This document shows, one piece after another, positions 1-6,098 of a DNA stretch of 9,001 nucleotides; the stretch's first letter is position 1, and every line of letters begins with the position of its first letter. Source of the DNA: an uncultured Alphaproteobacteria bacterium (lineage in GTDB: Bacteria > Pseudomonadota > Alphaproteobacteria > Sphingomonadales > Sphingomonadaceae); assembly GCA_903939555.1 (NCBI GenBank), contig CAJAHV010000109.1, forward strand, positions 1 through 9,001, in the 5' to 3' direction. Below the pieces are notes generated by a model. It ran no database searches. It was not told where the DNA came from and was given only the letters and a program-made list of their open reading frames with translations. A program made the translations under genes and the position numbers.

Positions 1-468
1 GCAATCAAGGCCGATCCCGACTGGCAGGGCGGCAATTACACGACACCGCCGCTGAACGGCCTCAAGGTCGGCATCGCGTTGCAGGCGATGGCAAGTTCGG
101 CGCCGCTACGCATGCAGACGCAATGGCCGACCCGCGCCGCCGCTGATGCCGCCGCCGCGACGCTGATGGCGCAGGGGCTGAAGACCAGTGCCGATGCCAA
201 TGATCGCATCTATCAGCTCGATGCGTCGCGCAACTATGATCCCTCGCCTCAGCTGGCCCGCATCACCGTGCCGGTCACCTGGATCAACAGCGCCGATGAT
301 TTCATCAACCCGCCGAACCTCGGGCTTGCCGAACGCGACGTGAAGATGCTGCGTGTGGGTAAATTCATAGTGATACCCGAAACGGCGGATACGCGCGGCC
401 ATTCCACCCACACCTGGGCGATGTTCTGGCAGGATCAACTCCGCGCCCTGCTCGCCCGATCCGAATAG
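1..468 (+). CDS. Alpha/beta hydrolase, MetX-like (C-terminal part)
   Basis: The reading frame is open from the first base and ends at TAG 466-468, so the N-terminus lies outside the window and 155 residues are visible. The C-terminal half of an alpha/beta hydrolase is clear. A strand ending in INSADDFINPP (visible residues 96-106) supplies the usual acid residue (D99 or D100), and RGHSTHTW (132-139) supplies the likely catalytic histidine, H134. The stretch near the start, with DPDWQGGNY, resembles the region before the lid in homoserine O-acetyltransferase-like proteins. The nucleophile serine would be upstream and cannot be checked. Such proteins act as acyltransferases or esterases; the substrate cannot be told from this fragment. 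No terminator is visible between its stop and the next gene. I am confident of the fold and unsure of the reaction. Confidence 0.8.
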   Translation, partial: AIKADPDWQGGNYTTPPLNGLKVGIALQAMASSAPLRMQTQWPTRAAADAAAATLMAQGLKTSADANDRIYQLDASRNYDPSPQLARITVPVTWINSADDFINPPNLGLAERDVKMLRVGKFIVIPETADTRGHSTHTWAMFWQDQLRALLARSE

Positions 469-501
469 GCAGCGCTTGAGCATCGCGCGATTTGGCTTAT
501 C

Positions 502-987
502 GTGGTGTCTTTGCGGCACTGCATACAGGTCTGGCCCGACGTGACTTCGCCCCCACCCGACATGCGCATTCCGGTGATGCCGGCGCTCGCCGTGCTCGGA
601 GTCACCTCGCTGCTGCTGGCGATGCTCGCACCGCTCGGTACCGCCACGCTGCCGGCGGCGGGGCGCTTGCTGTTCTGGGCCGCGCTGGTCTTGGGCAATG
701 CCTGGAAATGGCGGCAATGGTTCGGGCGGGTGCCGCTGCTGCTGCCCGCCAGCCGAGCCGCGCTGCCTGTTCTGTTTGTCGGCGGAGTCGCGGTGCTTGG
801 CGGGCTGCTACCGCTCGAATACGGATTTCTGGCGCTGCTGTCAGGGCTGAAACCCGCCCTGCCTTGGGAGCGGTTGGGCGCCGCCGTGCTGCTCGCCGCC
901 ATTGCGGTCGCCTTGGTCATCGTCATCGTGCGCCGGCTGGCGGCGCGGCAGGACCCGCCTGTCGCCCGATCGGATCAGGCAGTATAG
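502..987 (+). CDS. Small four-helix membrane protein, LytTR-regulator membrane half
   Basis: This is a 161-residue protein if GTG 502 is the start. ATG 562 (141 residues) is equally possible, since neither start has a clear ribosome binding site. Four hydrophobic stretches are visible at about residues 25-47, 52-68, 86-112 and 122-143, with the last followed by the positively charged RRLAARQ. The motif LAPLGT followed by an R-L-L-F-W helix recalls the N-terminal membrane region of LytTR-type transcriptional regulators common in sphingomonads. In those proteins a cytoplasmic LytTR DNA-binding domain of about 100 residues follows; here the chain stops 18 residues after the last helix. It may therefore be a truncated regulator or an independent small membrane protein. 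Its stop overlaps the 3' end of the convergent PepSY gene by 13 nt. The family assignment is by memory of pattern, not by search. Confidence 0.6.
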   Translation: MVSLRHCIQVWPDVTSPPPDMRIPVMPALAVLGVTSLLLAMLAPLGTATLPAAGRLLFWAALVLGNAWKWRQWFGRVPLLLPASRAALPVLFVGGVAVLGGLLPLEYGFLALLSGLKPALPWERLGAAVLLAAIAVALVIVIVRRLAARQDPPVARSDQAV

Positions 988-1442
988 ACCAGCGCTAGCG
1001 GGACCAGCGAGCCCAGCGCCAGCATGACCAGCGACGCCCGGCGCGTTGCCCGGCTATTGAGCGCAATGGTGATCCCCAGGAGCGAAGACAGCAGCAGCGC
1101 CACCGACATCACCACCATGAAGATCTGCATCGGCAGTTTGTTGACCTGGGGCGGCTTGGGCTTTGCGGCTTCTGGCTCTGCGGCTTCCGGCTGGGTGGAT
1201 TTCACCAGTGCGATCGCGGGCTTGGCGGCTTCGGCGTGTTCGGTCCCGGATGCCTGTGCCTTGGGCAATTTTGAATCGCGGTGGATACTCGCCATCCAGA
1301 CAAACCATGTCGGCGGCTCGCTGCCCCAGCCTTTTTCTTCATGCAGGCGGAAGGTCTGCAAAGCCCCCGACAAGGCGAAAAGGATGATCAGCGGCGCAAA
1401 GAACACCCCGAGGTAATAGTGGTAGCGGCGCAGCTTTTGCAT
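975..1442 (-). CDS. PepSY-associated membrane protein
   Basis: This 155-residue protein has three membrane segments. The first follows the sequence KLRRYHYYLGVFFAP and ends with LSGALQTFRLHE (about residues 11-34), which is the hallmark of PepSY-associated membrane proteins, a family often found beside TonB-dependent iron uptake genes. A hydrophilic linker rich in Ala, Glu, Lys and Pro (about 60-105, with repeated EAAKP-like units) leads to a second helix (about 106-128) and a third near the C-terminus. The linker probably lies in the periplasm. I chose ATG 1442, which has AAGG 9 nt upstream. TTG 1457, five codons earlier, has GGGAGA 6 nt upstream and is a real alternative. No iron-uptake receptor is next to it here, so its partner is unknown. 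The 3' end overlaps the opposite gene. Confidence 0.8.
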   Translation of the reverse strand: MQKLRRYHYYLGVFFAPLIILFALSGALQTFRLHEEKGWGSEPPTWFVWMASIHRDSKLPKAQASGTEHAEAAKPAIALVKSTQPEAAEPEAAKPKPPQVNKLPMQIFMVVMSVALLLSSLLGITIALNSRATRRASLVMLALGSLVPLALVYTA

Positions 1443-1514
1443 TGTCTGGACCTTCAATGTCTGTCTCCCGCGGCCATCATGCCGATTGTGGTGCTGCGTT
1501 GTGCAACGATGCCA

Positions 1515-1680
1515 TTACCCTGTGGCGAACAGCTTACAGACACGATCCAGCGCTGCATCGTAGGTGCTCAGCATCAATCGCACATCGATCAGCATAACGC
1601 CATTGGTACGGTTGGTCACCCAGTCCGCCCCACCCGGCAGTTTGCTCCCCGTCAATCTTGGCCCGGCTAAGCGCCACCCC
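1515..1680 (-). pseudogene. DUF3237 gene remnant
   Basis: Reading the minus strand from about 1680 gives WRLAGPRLTGSKLPGG, then ADWVTNRTNGVMLIDVRLML, then STYDAAL. This agrees well with the central part of the DUF3237 family: a G-P-R-L-x-G turn, L-P-G-G-x-D-W, a D-x-R strand and a T-x-D-x-A-L strand. After YDAAL (about 1548) the family pattern (I-Y-x-x-Y-x-G) is lost, and the frame ends 11 codons later at TAA 1515-1517. Upstream of 1680 the open frame continues to 1745 but no longer resembles the family and has no plausible start. About 45 of the usual 140-150 residues remain, so this is a fragment with both ends gone. It fills most of the 314 bases between the PepSY gene and the DUF853 gene. 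The identification is from memory of the family pattern and needs a profile search. Confidence 0.5.
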
Positions 1681-1704
1681 GCCCGCCACCGACGCGCTGG
1701 CCCC

Positions 1705-1733
1705 TTCAATCGCCCCCGCAAACCGACTATACG
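1705..1733 (+). promoter_or_regulatory. Possible promoter of the DUF853 gene
   Basis: TATACG at 1728-1733 could be a -10 element. TTCAAT at 1705-1710, 17 nt upstream, is a weak -35. The ATG of the DUF853 gene lies 24 nt downstream, with AAAGGGAA in between as the ribosome binding site. Only the -10 is convincing, and it lies just beyond the DUF3237 remnant. Confidence 0.25.
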
Positions 1734-1756
1734 CTTGGCAAACAAAAGGGAATCAG

Positions 1757-3331
1757 ATGGTCGACAGCATTTTCATTGGAAAAGGCGAGGAACATCCGCA
1801 AGCGCTGGTGCTGAAACGCGCCAACCGTCACGGCCTGATCGCCGGTGCCACCGGCACCGGCAAGACAGTGACATTGCAAACCCTCGCCGAAGGCTTTTCC
1901 CGTGAAGGCGTGCCGGTGTTCCTGTCGGATGTTAAAGGGGATATCGCCGGCATGGCGATGCGTGGCAGTGACGCCGCTGCCTGGACCGGCAAGCGCGCCG
2001 CCGAAATCGGCATCGAAGATTATGACTATACCGGCAACCCGGTGGTATTCTGGGACCTGTTCGGCGAGCAGGGCCACCCGATCCGTACCACCATCTCCGA
2101 AATGGGACCGCTGCTGCTCGCCCGGTTGATGGGCCTCAACGAGACGCAGGAAGGCGTGTTGAGCGTCGCCTTCCGCTATGCCGATGACCTGGGGCTGCTG
2201 ATCCTTGACCTGAAGGACCTGCAATCGGTGCTGAGCTTTTGTGCCGACAATGCCGGGGAACTGGCGAGCAAATATGGCAATGTCACCAAGGCGAGCATCG
2301 GCACCATCCAGCGGCAGTTGCTGCAACTGGAATCGCAGGGTGCCGGGTATTTCTTCGCCGAGCCGGCGCTCGACATTGCCGATTTCATCCGCACCGACAG
2401 CGAGGGCCGCGGCCAGGTCAACATCCTTGCTGCCGACAAGCTGATGCAATCGCCCCGGCTGTACGCCACCTTCCTGCTCTGGCTGCTGTCGGAACTGTTC
2501 GAAACGCTTCCCGAAGTCGGCGACCCTGACAAACCCAGGCTGGTGTTCTTTTTCGACGAAGCGCATCTGCTGTTCGATGAAGCCCCCAAGGCACTGATGA
2601 ACAAGGTCGAACAGGTCGTCCGCCTGGTCCGTTCCAAAGGTGTCGGTGTCTATTTCATAAGCCAGAACCCCATCGACATTCCGGAAGCCGTCGCCGGGCA
2701 ATTGGGCAATCGCGTTCAGCACGCGTTGCGCGCCTTCACCCCACGCGACCAGCGCGCCATAAAGGCGGCAGCCGAAACCTTCCGCAGCAACCCCAGGCTT
2801 GATGTCGGCACGGCAATCACCGAGCTGAAGGTCGGTGAAGCGTTGGTCTCGCTGTTGCAACAGGATGGCGCGCCATCGCCGGTGGAACGCACTCTCATCG
2901 CTCCGCCGCGCAGCCGGGTCGGCCCGGTTAGCCCGGCCGAACGCAGCGAAAAGATCAACGCCAGCCCCTTTGCCGGCAAATATGACGAAACCATCGACCG
3001 TGAATCTGCCTATGAAAAATTGAACGTCCGCGCGGCCGAAGCCGCCGAGCACGCCGCGCGCAGCGAAGCCGAGAAGGAAGCGGCCAAAGCCGCATCCCTG
3101 CAAGCCAAGCTTGATGCCGCTGCCGCTCGCGATCGTGTCCGCGCCGATGCCGCCGCCGCGAGGGAAGCCGCCGCTACGGCTCGGGTGGCCGCCCGCCCGC
3201 AACCGAAAAGTTTCACCGAGAAAATGATTGAATCCGCCGCACGCTCGGCGGCGACCTCGGTGGGACGGCAGCTCGGCGGCTCTTTTGGCAGCAAGCTGTT
3301 GCGCGGATTGCTCGGCAGTTTGCTGAGATAA
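1757..3331 (+). CDS. DUF853 / YjgR-type HerA-like ATPase
   Basis: This is a 524-residue P-loop ATPase of the HerA/FtsK-like helicase group, close in size to E. coli YjgR (about 500). The Walker A motif GATGTGKT is at residues 30-37. The Walker B strand LVFFFDEAH has its DEAH at 267-270, and the ISQNP segment that follows matches the sensor region of the family. Residues from about 415 to 490 are a highly charged, Ala-rich stretch likely to form a coiled coil. The end, with SFTEKMIESAARSA and a Gly-rich amphipathic tail, is typical of DUF853 proteins. I chose ATG 1757 because AAAGGGAA stands just upstream and family homology begins at once (MVDSIFIGKG); the frame is open further upstream to 1658 but reads as non-family sequence. 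HerA relatives pump or remodel DNA, but the role of this subgroup is not settled. The protein is probably cytoplasmic, as no membrane segment is seen. Confidence 0.93.
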   Translation: MVDSIFIGKGEEHPQALVLKRANRHGLIAGATGTGKTVTLQTLAEGFSREGVPVFLSDVKGDIAGMAMRGSDAAAWTGKRAAEIGIEDYDYTGNPVVFWDLFGEQGHPIRTTISEMGPLLLARLMGLNETQEGVLSVAFRYADDLGLLILDLKDLQSVLSFCADNAGELASKYGNVTKASIGTIQRQLLQLESQGAGYFFAEPALDIADFIRTDSEGRGQVNILAADKLMQSPRLYATFLLWLLSELFETLPEVGDPDKPRLVFFFDEAHLLFDEAPKALMNKVEQVVRLVRSKGVGVYFISQNPIDIPEAVAGQLGNRVQHALRAFTPRDQRAIKAAAETFRSNPRLDVGTAITELKVGEALVSLLQQDGAPSPVERTLIAPPRSRVGPVSPAERSEKINASPFAGKYDETIDRESAYEKLNVRAAEAAEHAARSEAEKEAAKAASLQAKLDAAAARDRVRADAAAAREAAATARVAARPQPKSFTEKMIESAARSAATSVGRQLGGSFGSKLLRGLLGSLLR

Positions 3332-3412
3332 GGCCTGTCGGCTGCTGCCGTCCGGGTTGAAATCCCCCTCGCTGCCTAGGCCGGCGGCATCGGATGCGGG
3401 GCAAGCCTGTGT

Positions 3413-4300
3413 TCAGTCGCGGTCGCTGCCGGTCAACTGGTCCTTGATGTGGGTGATCATCTGGCCGCGCTGGCGGTCACTGCGGCGGTTGGGGCTGATC
3501 GTGCCCAGCGCGGTGAGCCAGGCGCGGTCCCAGCTGCTGATCGTGTCGGTGCCGGTGCTGAACAGCCCCAGAATCGACGGCACGCCGGTCGGATCGGGCG
3601 GGAGCCGGGTGGGGGCAAGGGTCACCATCGCGACATGATCGGCGACGGCATTGAGCGGCTTGCCGGCGGCGAGCGTCACATCGACGACGGCGGTTGCCTG
3701 GGTGATCGACACCGACAGCTGCGTGTCGATCAGGCTCGACGAATAGCTGTTGGTTGCCACGGCATCGGGACCGATGGGCAGGGTGGCGGCACCGCCGGCC
3801 GTGGTGAGCGCGGTCGCACTATTACCGGCTCCGGCACCAACGCCGCTGCCATCGCCGACTTCCTCGCCATACCACCAGCGCACCGCCAGCGGCTCGCTAG
3901 TCAGCCGCTTTCTGGCCGCCATCGGCAGGCGCGCGACCAGCCCGGGGCGGCGTCGCAGAATGATGCCGGTGGTGCTACTGGCATCCTCGCTGAAGATGAT
4001 GTTGAGGTTGGCGCGGCAGCCCGGCTTGCCCACCGCCATGCCGGCAGCGGCTGCAACGGCGCGCACCCGGTCCGTGACCCGGTTGGCGGCGGGATCGGTG
4101 ATGCCTGTCACTTTCACGCAGACCGGCACCGTCCAGCGGCCATATTGGCCATAGCTGGGGGGTGGCAGCACCGCCTTGACGAAGGTGGTGGCGCGGGCTT
4201 CGGCTTCGGCCGGGGTCAGACGTGTCGCGGTGACCGTAATGGCAGTGTCGGCTGCGGGTTCGGGGGCGGCAAGGAGCAGCGCCAGCAAGGAAGCAAACAT
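3413..4300 (-). CDS. Secreted protein of unknown function
   Basis: This is a 295-residue protein that I cannot place in a named family. It begins with a short hydrophobic stretch (MFASLLALLLAAPEPAADT), probably a signal peptide cut near residue 17, so it should be exported. The mature part has two cysteines, C61 in PVCVKVTG and C95 in KPGCRANLNIIF, flanking a predicted Ala-rich helix; a disulfide is likely. This C-helix-C-strand block resembles uncharacterised proteins I recall from sphingomonads. A Gly/Ala/Ser-rich stretch lies at about residues 175-195. The end is polar and charged (SDRQRGQMITHI). The start at 4300 is favoured by the signal peptide and a GAAAG about 7 nt upstream; ATG 4318 would add six residues. 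The gene is convergent with the DUF853 gene, 81 nt away, and divergent from the amidase gene. It contains no catalytic motif that I recognise. Confidence 0.75.
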   Translation of the reverse strand: MFASLLALLLAAPEPAADTAITVTATRLTPAEAEARATTFVKAVLPPPSYGQYGRWTVPVCVKVTGITDPAANRVTDRVRAVAAAAGMAVGKPGCRANLNIIFSEDASSTTGIILRRRPGLVARLPMAARKRLTSEPLAVRWWYGEEVGDGSGVGAGAGNSATALTTAGGAATLPIGPDAVATNSYSSSLIDTQLSVSITQATAVVDVTLAAGKPLNAVADHVAMVTLAPTRLPPDPTGVPSILGLFSTGTDTISSWDRAWLTALGTISPNRRSDRQRGQMITHIKDQLTGSDRD

Positions 4301-4316
4301 CGGGCAACTTTCAAGC

Positions 4317-4336
4317 ATGCAACGCCCGACTTGCAT
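4317..4336. repeat. Inverted repeat ATGCAA-N8-TTGCAT
   Basis: The 6-bp arms 4317-4322 and 4331-4336 are perfect and separated by 8 nt. The element sits 17 bp upstream of the chosen start of the secreted-protein gene, in the gap between two divergent genes, where an operator would be expected. Its 20-bp span suits a dimeric helix-turn-helix regulator. No regulator gene is adjacent, so this is only a candidate. Confidence 0.35.
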
Positions 4337-4349
4337 CATGAACGAACCG

Positions 4350-4375
4350 CTGCGGCAAGCCGCCACTTGCCGCAG
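4350..4375. repeat. 10-bp perfect inverted repeat upstream of amidase
   Basis: CTGCGGCAAG (4350-4359) and CTTGCCGCAG (4366-4375) are exact reverse complements with the 6-nt spacer CCGCCA. The element can act as a 26-bp operator or, if transcribed, as a stable hairpin. It lies about 42 bp before the amidase start and 50 bp before the secreted-protein start on the other strand. There is no T run, so it is not a simple terminator. Confidence 0.5.
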
Positions 4376-4389
4376 GCGCCGTGAGGCGC
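4376..4389 (+). promoter_or_regulatory. GCGCC-GTGA-GGCGC hairpin with GNRA loop
   Basis: A 5-bp GC stem (4376-4380 with 4385-4389) closes a GTGA loop, the GNRA type that stabilises RNA hairpins. It follows directly after the 10-bp inverted repeat and ends just before the possible ribosome binding sites of the amidase. If both are in the amidase leader they could stack and influence translation. The promoter is not identified, so it is unknown whether this stretch is transcribed. Confidence 0.3.
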
Positions 4390-4416
4390 AAGGGTGACGG
4401 CACGATGGGGGACAAT

Positions 4417-5949
4417 ATGCGACGCAATGTGATGCTGGGCCTTGGCGGGATGCTGCTGGCCGGAACCGTGCTGGCGCAACCGGCGCCCGGCCCGGCCGAA
4501 ACCAATGTCCGCGCCGCCATCGCCCGGGTCGAAAGGCACAACCCCGCTGTCAACGCCGTCCTCGCTATCGATCCGACTGCGATCGACCAGGCGCGTGTGC
4601 TCGACCGGATGCGCCGGGCGCGCGGGCCGCTTTATGGCGTGCCGCTGCTCATCAAGGATAATATCGACATGAAGGGCCCGCTGCCGACCACGGCGGGCAG
4701 TCTTGCACTGGCAGCCAATGTCACCAACCGTGACGCGCCGCTGCTCAGCGGCCTGCGCGCTTCGGGGGCGATCATCATCGGCAAGACCAACCTTTCCGAA
4801 TGGGCCAACATGCGCGGCCGCCCGTCGATTTCGGGGTGGAGCGGTGCCGGCGGCCAGGTGCACAATCCGCACGCGCTTAACCGTACACCGTGCGGATCGT
4901 CATCGGGCAGCGGTGCCGCAGTCGCCGCCGGTATGGTCGATGCTGCCATCGGCACCGAAACCGATGGCTCGATCACCTGCCCGGCTGCGATCAACGGCAT
5001 CGTCGGGCTGAAGCCCAGCGTTGGTCTCGTCAGCCGCACCCATGTCGTGCCCATCAGCCACAGCCAAGATACGGCGGGGCCGATGACCCGCGATATCCGC
5101 ACCGCTGCATTGATGCTGACTGCCATGGCCGGCAGCGACCCCGCCGATGCGGCGACGGCCGATGCCGATGCGCAGCGCCGCGATTATGCGGCGGCGTTGC
5201 ACCTCGATGCGCTGAAGGGGGTGCGGATCGGCGTCATGCGCTGGGCCGCCGGCTGGTCGGTGCCGGTCGATGCGCTGTTCGAAGCGGCGCTGGCAGTGCT
5301 CAAGGCCCGGGGTGCCGTGCTGGTCGATGTGCCGGCACCGAGCGGCACCGAAGGCGTTGGCGCGGCTGAATACAAGGTGCTGGTTACCGAATTGAAAACC
5401 GGGCTCAACGCCTATCTCGCCACTACACCGGCGGCGGTGCAGACCCGAACGCTGGCCGATGTCATCGCTTTCAACAATGCCATCCCGCGTGAGCAGGCGC
5501 TGTTCGGTCAGGAGCATTTCATTGTCGCCGAAGCGACCAAGGGGCTCGATGACCCGGAATACCAGACAGCGCGTGCCAACTCGCTCAAGGCTGCGACCGA
5601 GGCATTGGCCGGGATGATCGCGGCGGGAAAGGTCGCGGCGCTGGTGTCGCCCACCACGGCGCCGGCGGGCTTCATCGATGCGGTGCTAGCCGATCGTTTC
5701 GGCGGCGGGCGCAACGCCGGCGGGCTGGCGGCGGTCGCCGGTTGGCCGCACCTTACCGTGCCGATGGGGGCGGTGAAGGGCCTGCCGGTCGGCTTCAGTT
5801 TCATTGGCCCGCGCTGGAGCGAGGCGCAACTGCTGGCCTTTGGGTATGTCTATGAACAGGCGAGCCAGCAGCGGGTGACGCCGACATTTGCCGGATCGGT
5901 GGAGGCGCAACCGGCCTTTGCGCCGAGTTTCGCGCCACCGGCACGATAA
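4417..5949 (+). CDS. Exported amidase signature family hydrolase
   Basis: This is a 510-residue enzyme of the amidase signature family, which hydrolyses amide bonds with a Ser-cisSer-Lys triad. All three residues are visible: K80 in GVPLLIKDNID, S161 in PCGSSSGSGAAVAAG and S185 in GTETDGSITCPAA. The spacing of 24 residues between the serines matches known members. The N-terminus MRRNVMLGLGGMLLAGTVLA is a signal peptide, so the enzyme should act in the periplasm or envelope. This separates it from the GatA subunit of the aminoacyl-tRNA amidotransferase, which is cytoplasmic. I chose ATG 4417, preceded by GGGGGA 4 nt upstream and giving a clean signal peptide; ATG 4405 (with AAGGG 10 nt upstream) and GTG 4381 are in the same frame. 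The C-terminus is a short Ala/Pro-rich tail. The substrate cannot be told. No gatB or gatC is nearby. Confidence 0.92.
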   Translation: MRRNVMLGLGGMLLAGTVLAQPAPGPAETNVRAAIARVERHNPAVNAVLAIDPTAIDQARVLDRMRRARGPLYGVPLLIKDNIDMKGPLPTTAGSLALAANVTNRDAPLLSGLRASGAIIIGKTNLSEWANMRGRPSISGWSGAGGQVHNPHALNRTPCGSSSGSGAAVAAGMVDAAIGTETDGSITCPAAINGIVGLKPSVGLVSRTHVVPISHSQDTAGPMTRDIRTAALMLTAMAGSDPADAATADADAQRRDYAAALHLDALKGVRIGVMRWAAGWSVPVDALFEAALAVLKARGAVLVDVPAPSGTEGVGAAEYKVLVTELKTGLNAYLATTPAAVQTRTLADVIAFNNAIPREQALFGQEHFIVAEATKGLDDPEYQTARANSLKAATEALAGMIAAGKVAALVSPTTAPAGFIDAVLADRFGGGRNAGGLAAVAGWPHLTVPMGAVKGLPVGFSFIGPRWSEAQLLAFGYVYEQASQQRVTPTFAGSVEAQPAFAPSFAPPAR

Positions 5950-5961
5950 CCGTATCGCGGC

Positions 5962-5990
5962 TTGCCTTTGGCGGACGTATCCGCCATAGG
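5962..5990 (+). promoter_or_regulatory. Possible promoter of the rpsF operon with internal inverted repeat
   Basis: TTGCCT (5962-5967) and CATAGG (5985-5990) are 17 nt apart and are moderate matches to -35 and -10 elements. A perfect inverted repeat, GGCGGA-CGTA-TCCGCC, occupies 5970-5985, that is, the spacer. The repeat could be a regulator site, or the whole could instead be a hairpin ending amidase transcription (its outer GCC and GGC, 5964-5966 and 5989-5991, can also pair), though no T run follows. Confidence 0.35.
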
Positions 5991-6005
5991 CCGCGCTTCG
6001 CCTGA

Positions 6006-6068
6006 CCCGGGGCATCCCCGGGCAATGGCGGCTGAACGAAGGCCGGAGAGGCGTTCCGCATGGTGCGG
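6006..6068 (+). promoter_or_regulatory. Structured rpsF leader
   Basis: Three hairpins stand in line before the rpsF ribosome binding site (GAGGAG, 6084-6089). The first is a perfect 7-bp stem, CCCGGGG-CAT-CCCCGGG (6006-6022). The second is GAACG (6034-6038) with CGTTC (6052-6056) around a loop containing GGCCGGAG. The third is CCGCA-TGG-TGCGG (6056-6068), which shares one base with the second, so the two compete or stack. In many bacteria the S6:S18 complex binds its own rpsF leader at a hairpin with an exposed CCG and represses the operon. The second hairpin carries a CCG in its loop and may be that site; this link is inference. Confidence 0.35.
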
Positions 6069-6098
6069 CGTCAACGATCGGCAGAGGAGTGACACTAC

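Noticed and set aside
476..504. Possible promoter TTGAGC / TTATCG before the small membrane protein
   Set aside because: The spacing (15 nt) is short and the -10 is poor, so it is not supported.
1727..3202. Minus-strand open frame of 491 codons opposite the DUF853 gene
   Set aside because: It is the mirror of a gene with clear Walker motifs. The GC-rich codon pattern keeps the opposite frame open, and its product matches no family I know.
3332..3412. Possible terminator between the convergent DUF853 and secreted-protein genes
   Set aside because: Only the 8-bp palindrome GCCTAGGC and a 4-bp stem are visible, with no T run, so I see no supported terminator.
3449..4384. Plus-strand open frame of 311 codons opposite the secreted-protein gene
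   Set aside because: Its product is a Gly/Arg/His-rich string without hydrophobic structure, whereas the minus strand gives a signal peptide and a well-formed chain.
4381..4416. GTG 4381 or ATG 4405 as amidase start
   Set aside because: GTG 4381 lies in the loop of a hairpin and would add 12 residues before the signal peptide; ATG 4405 remains possible, but ATG 4417 gives the cleaner signal peptide.
4417..5949. Glutamyl-tRNA amidotransferase subunit GatA
   Set aside because: The protein has the shared Ser-cisSer-Lys triad but also a signal peptide, and there are no gatB or gatC neighbours.
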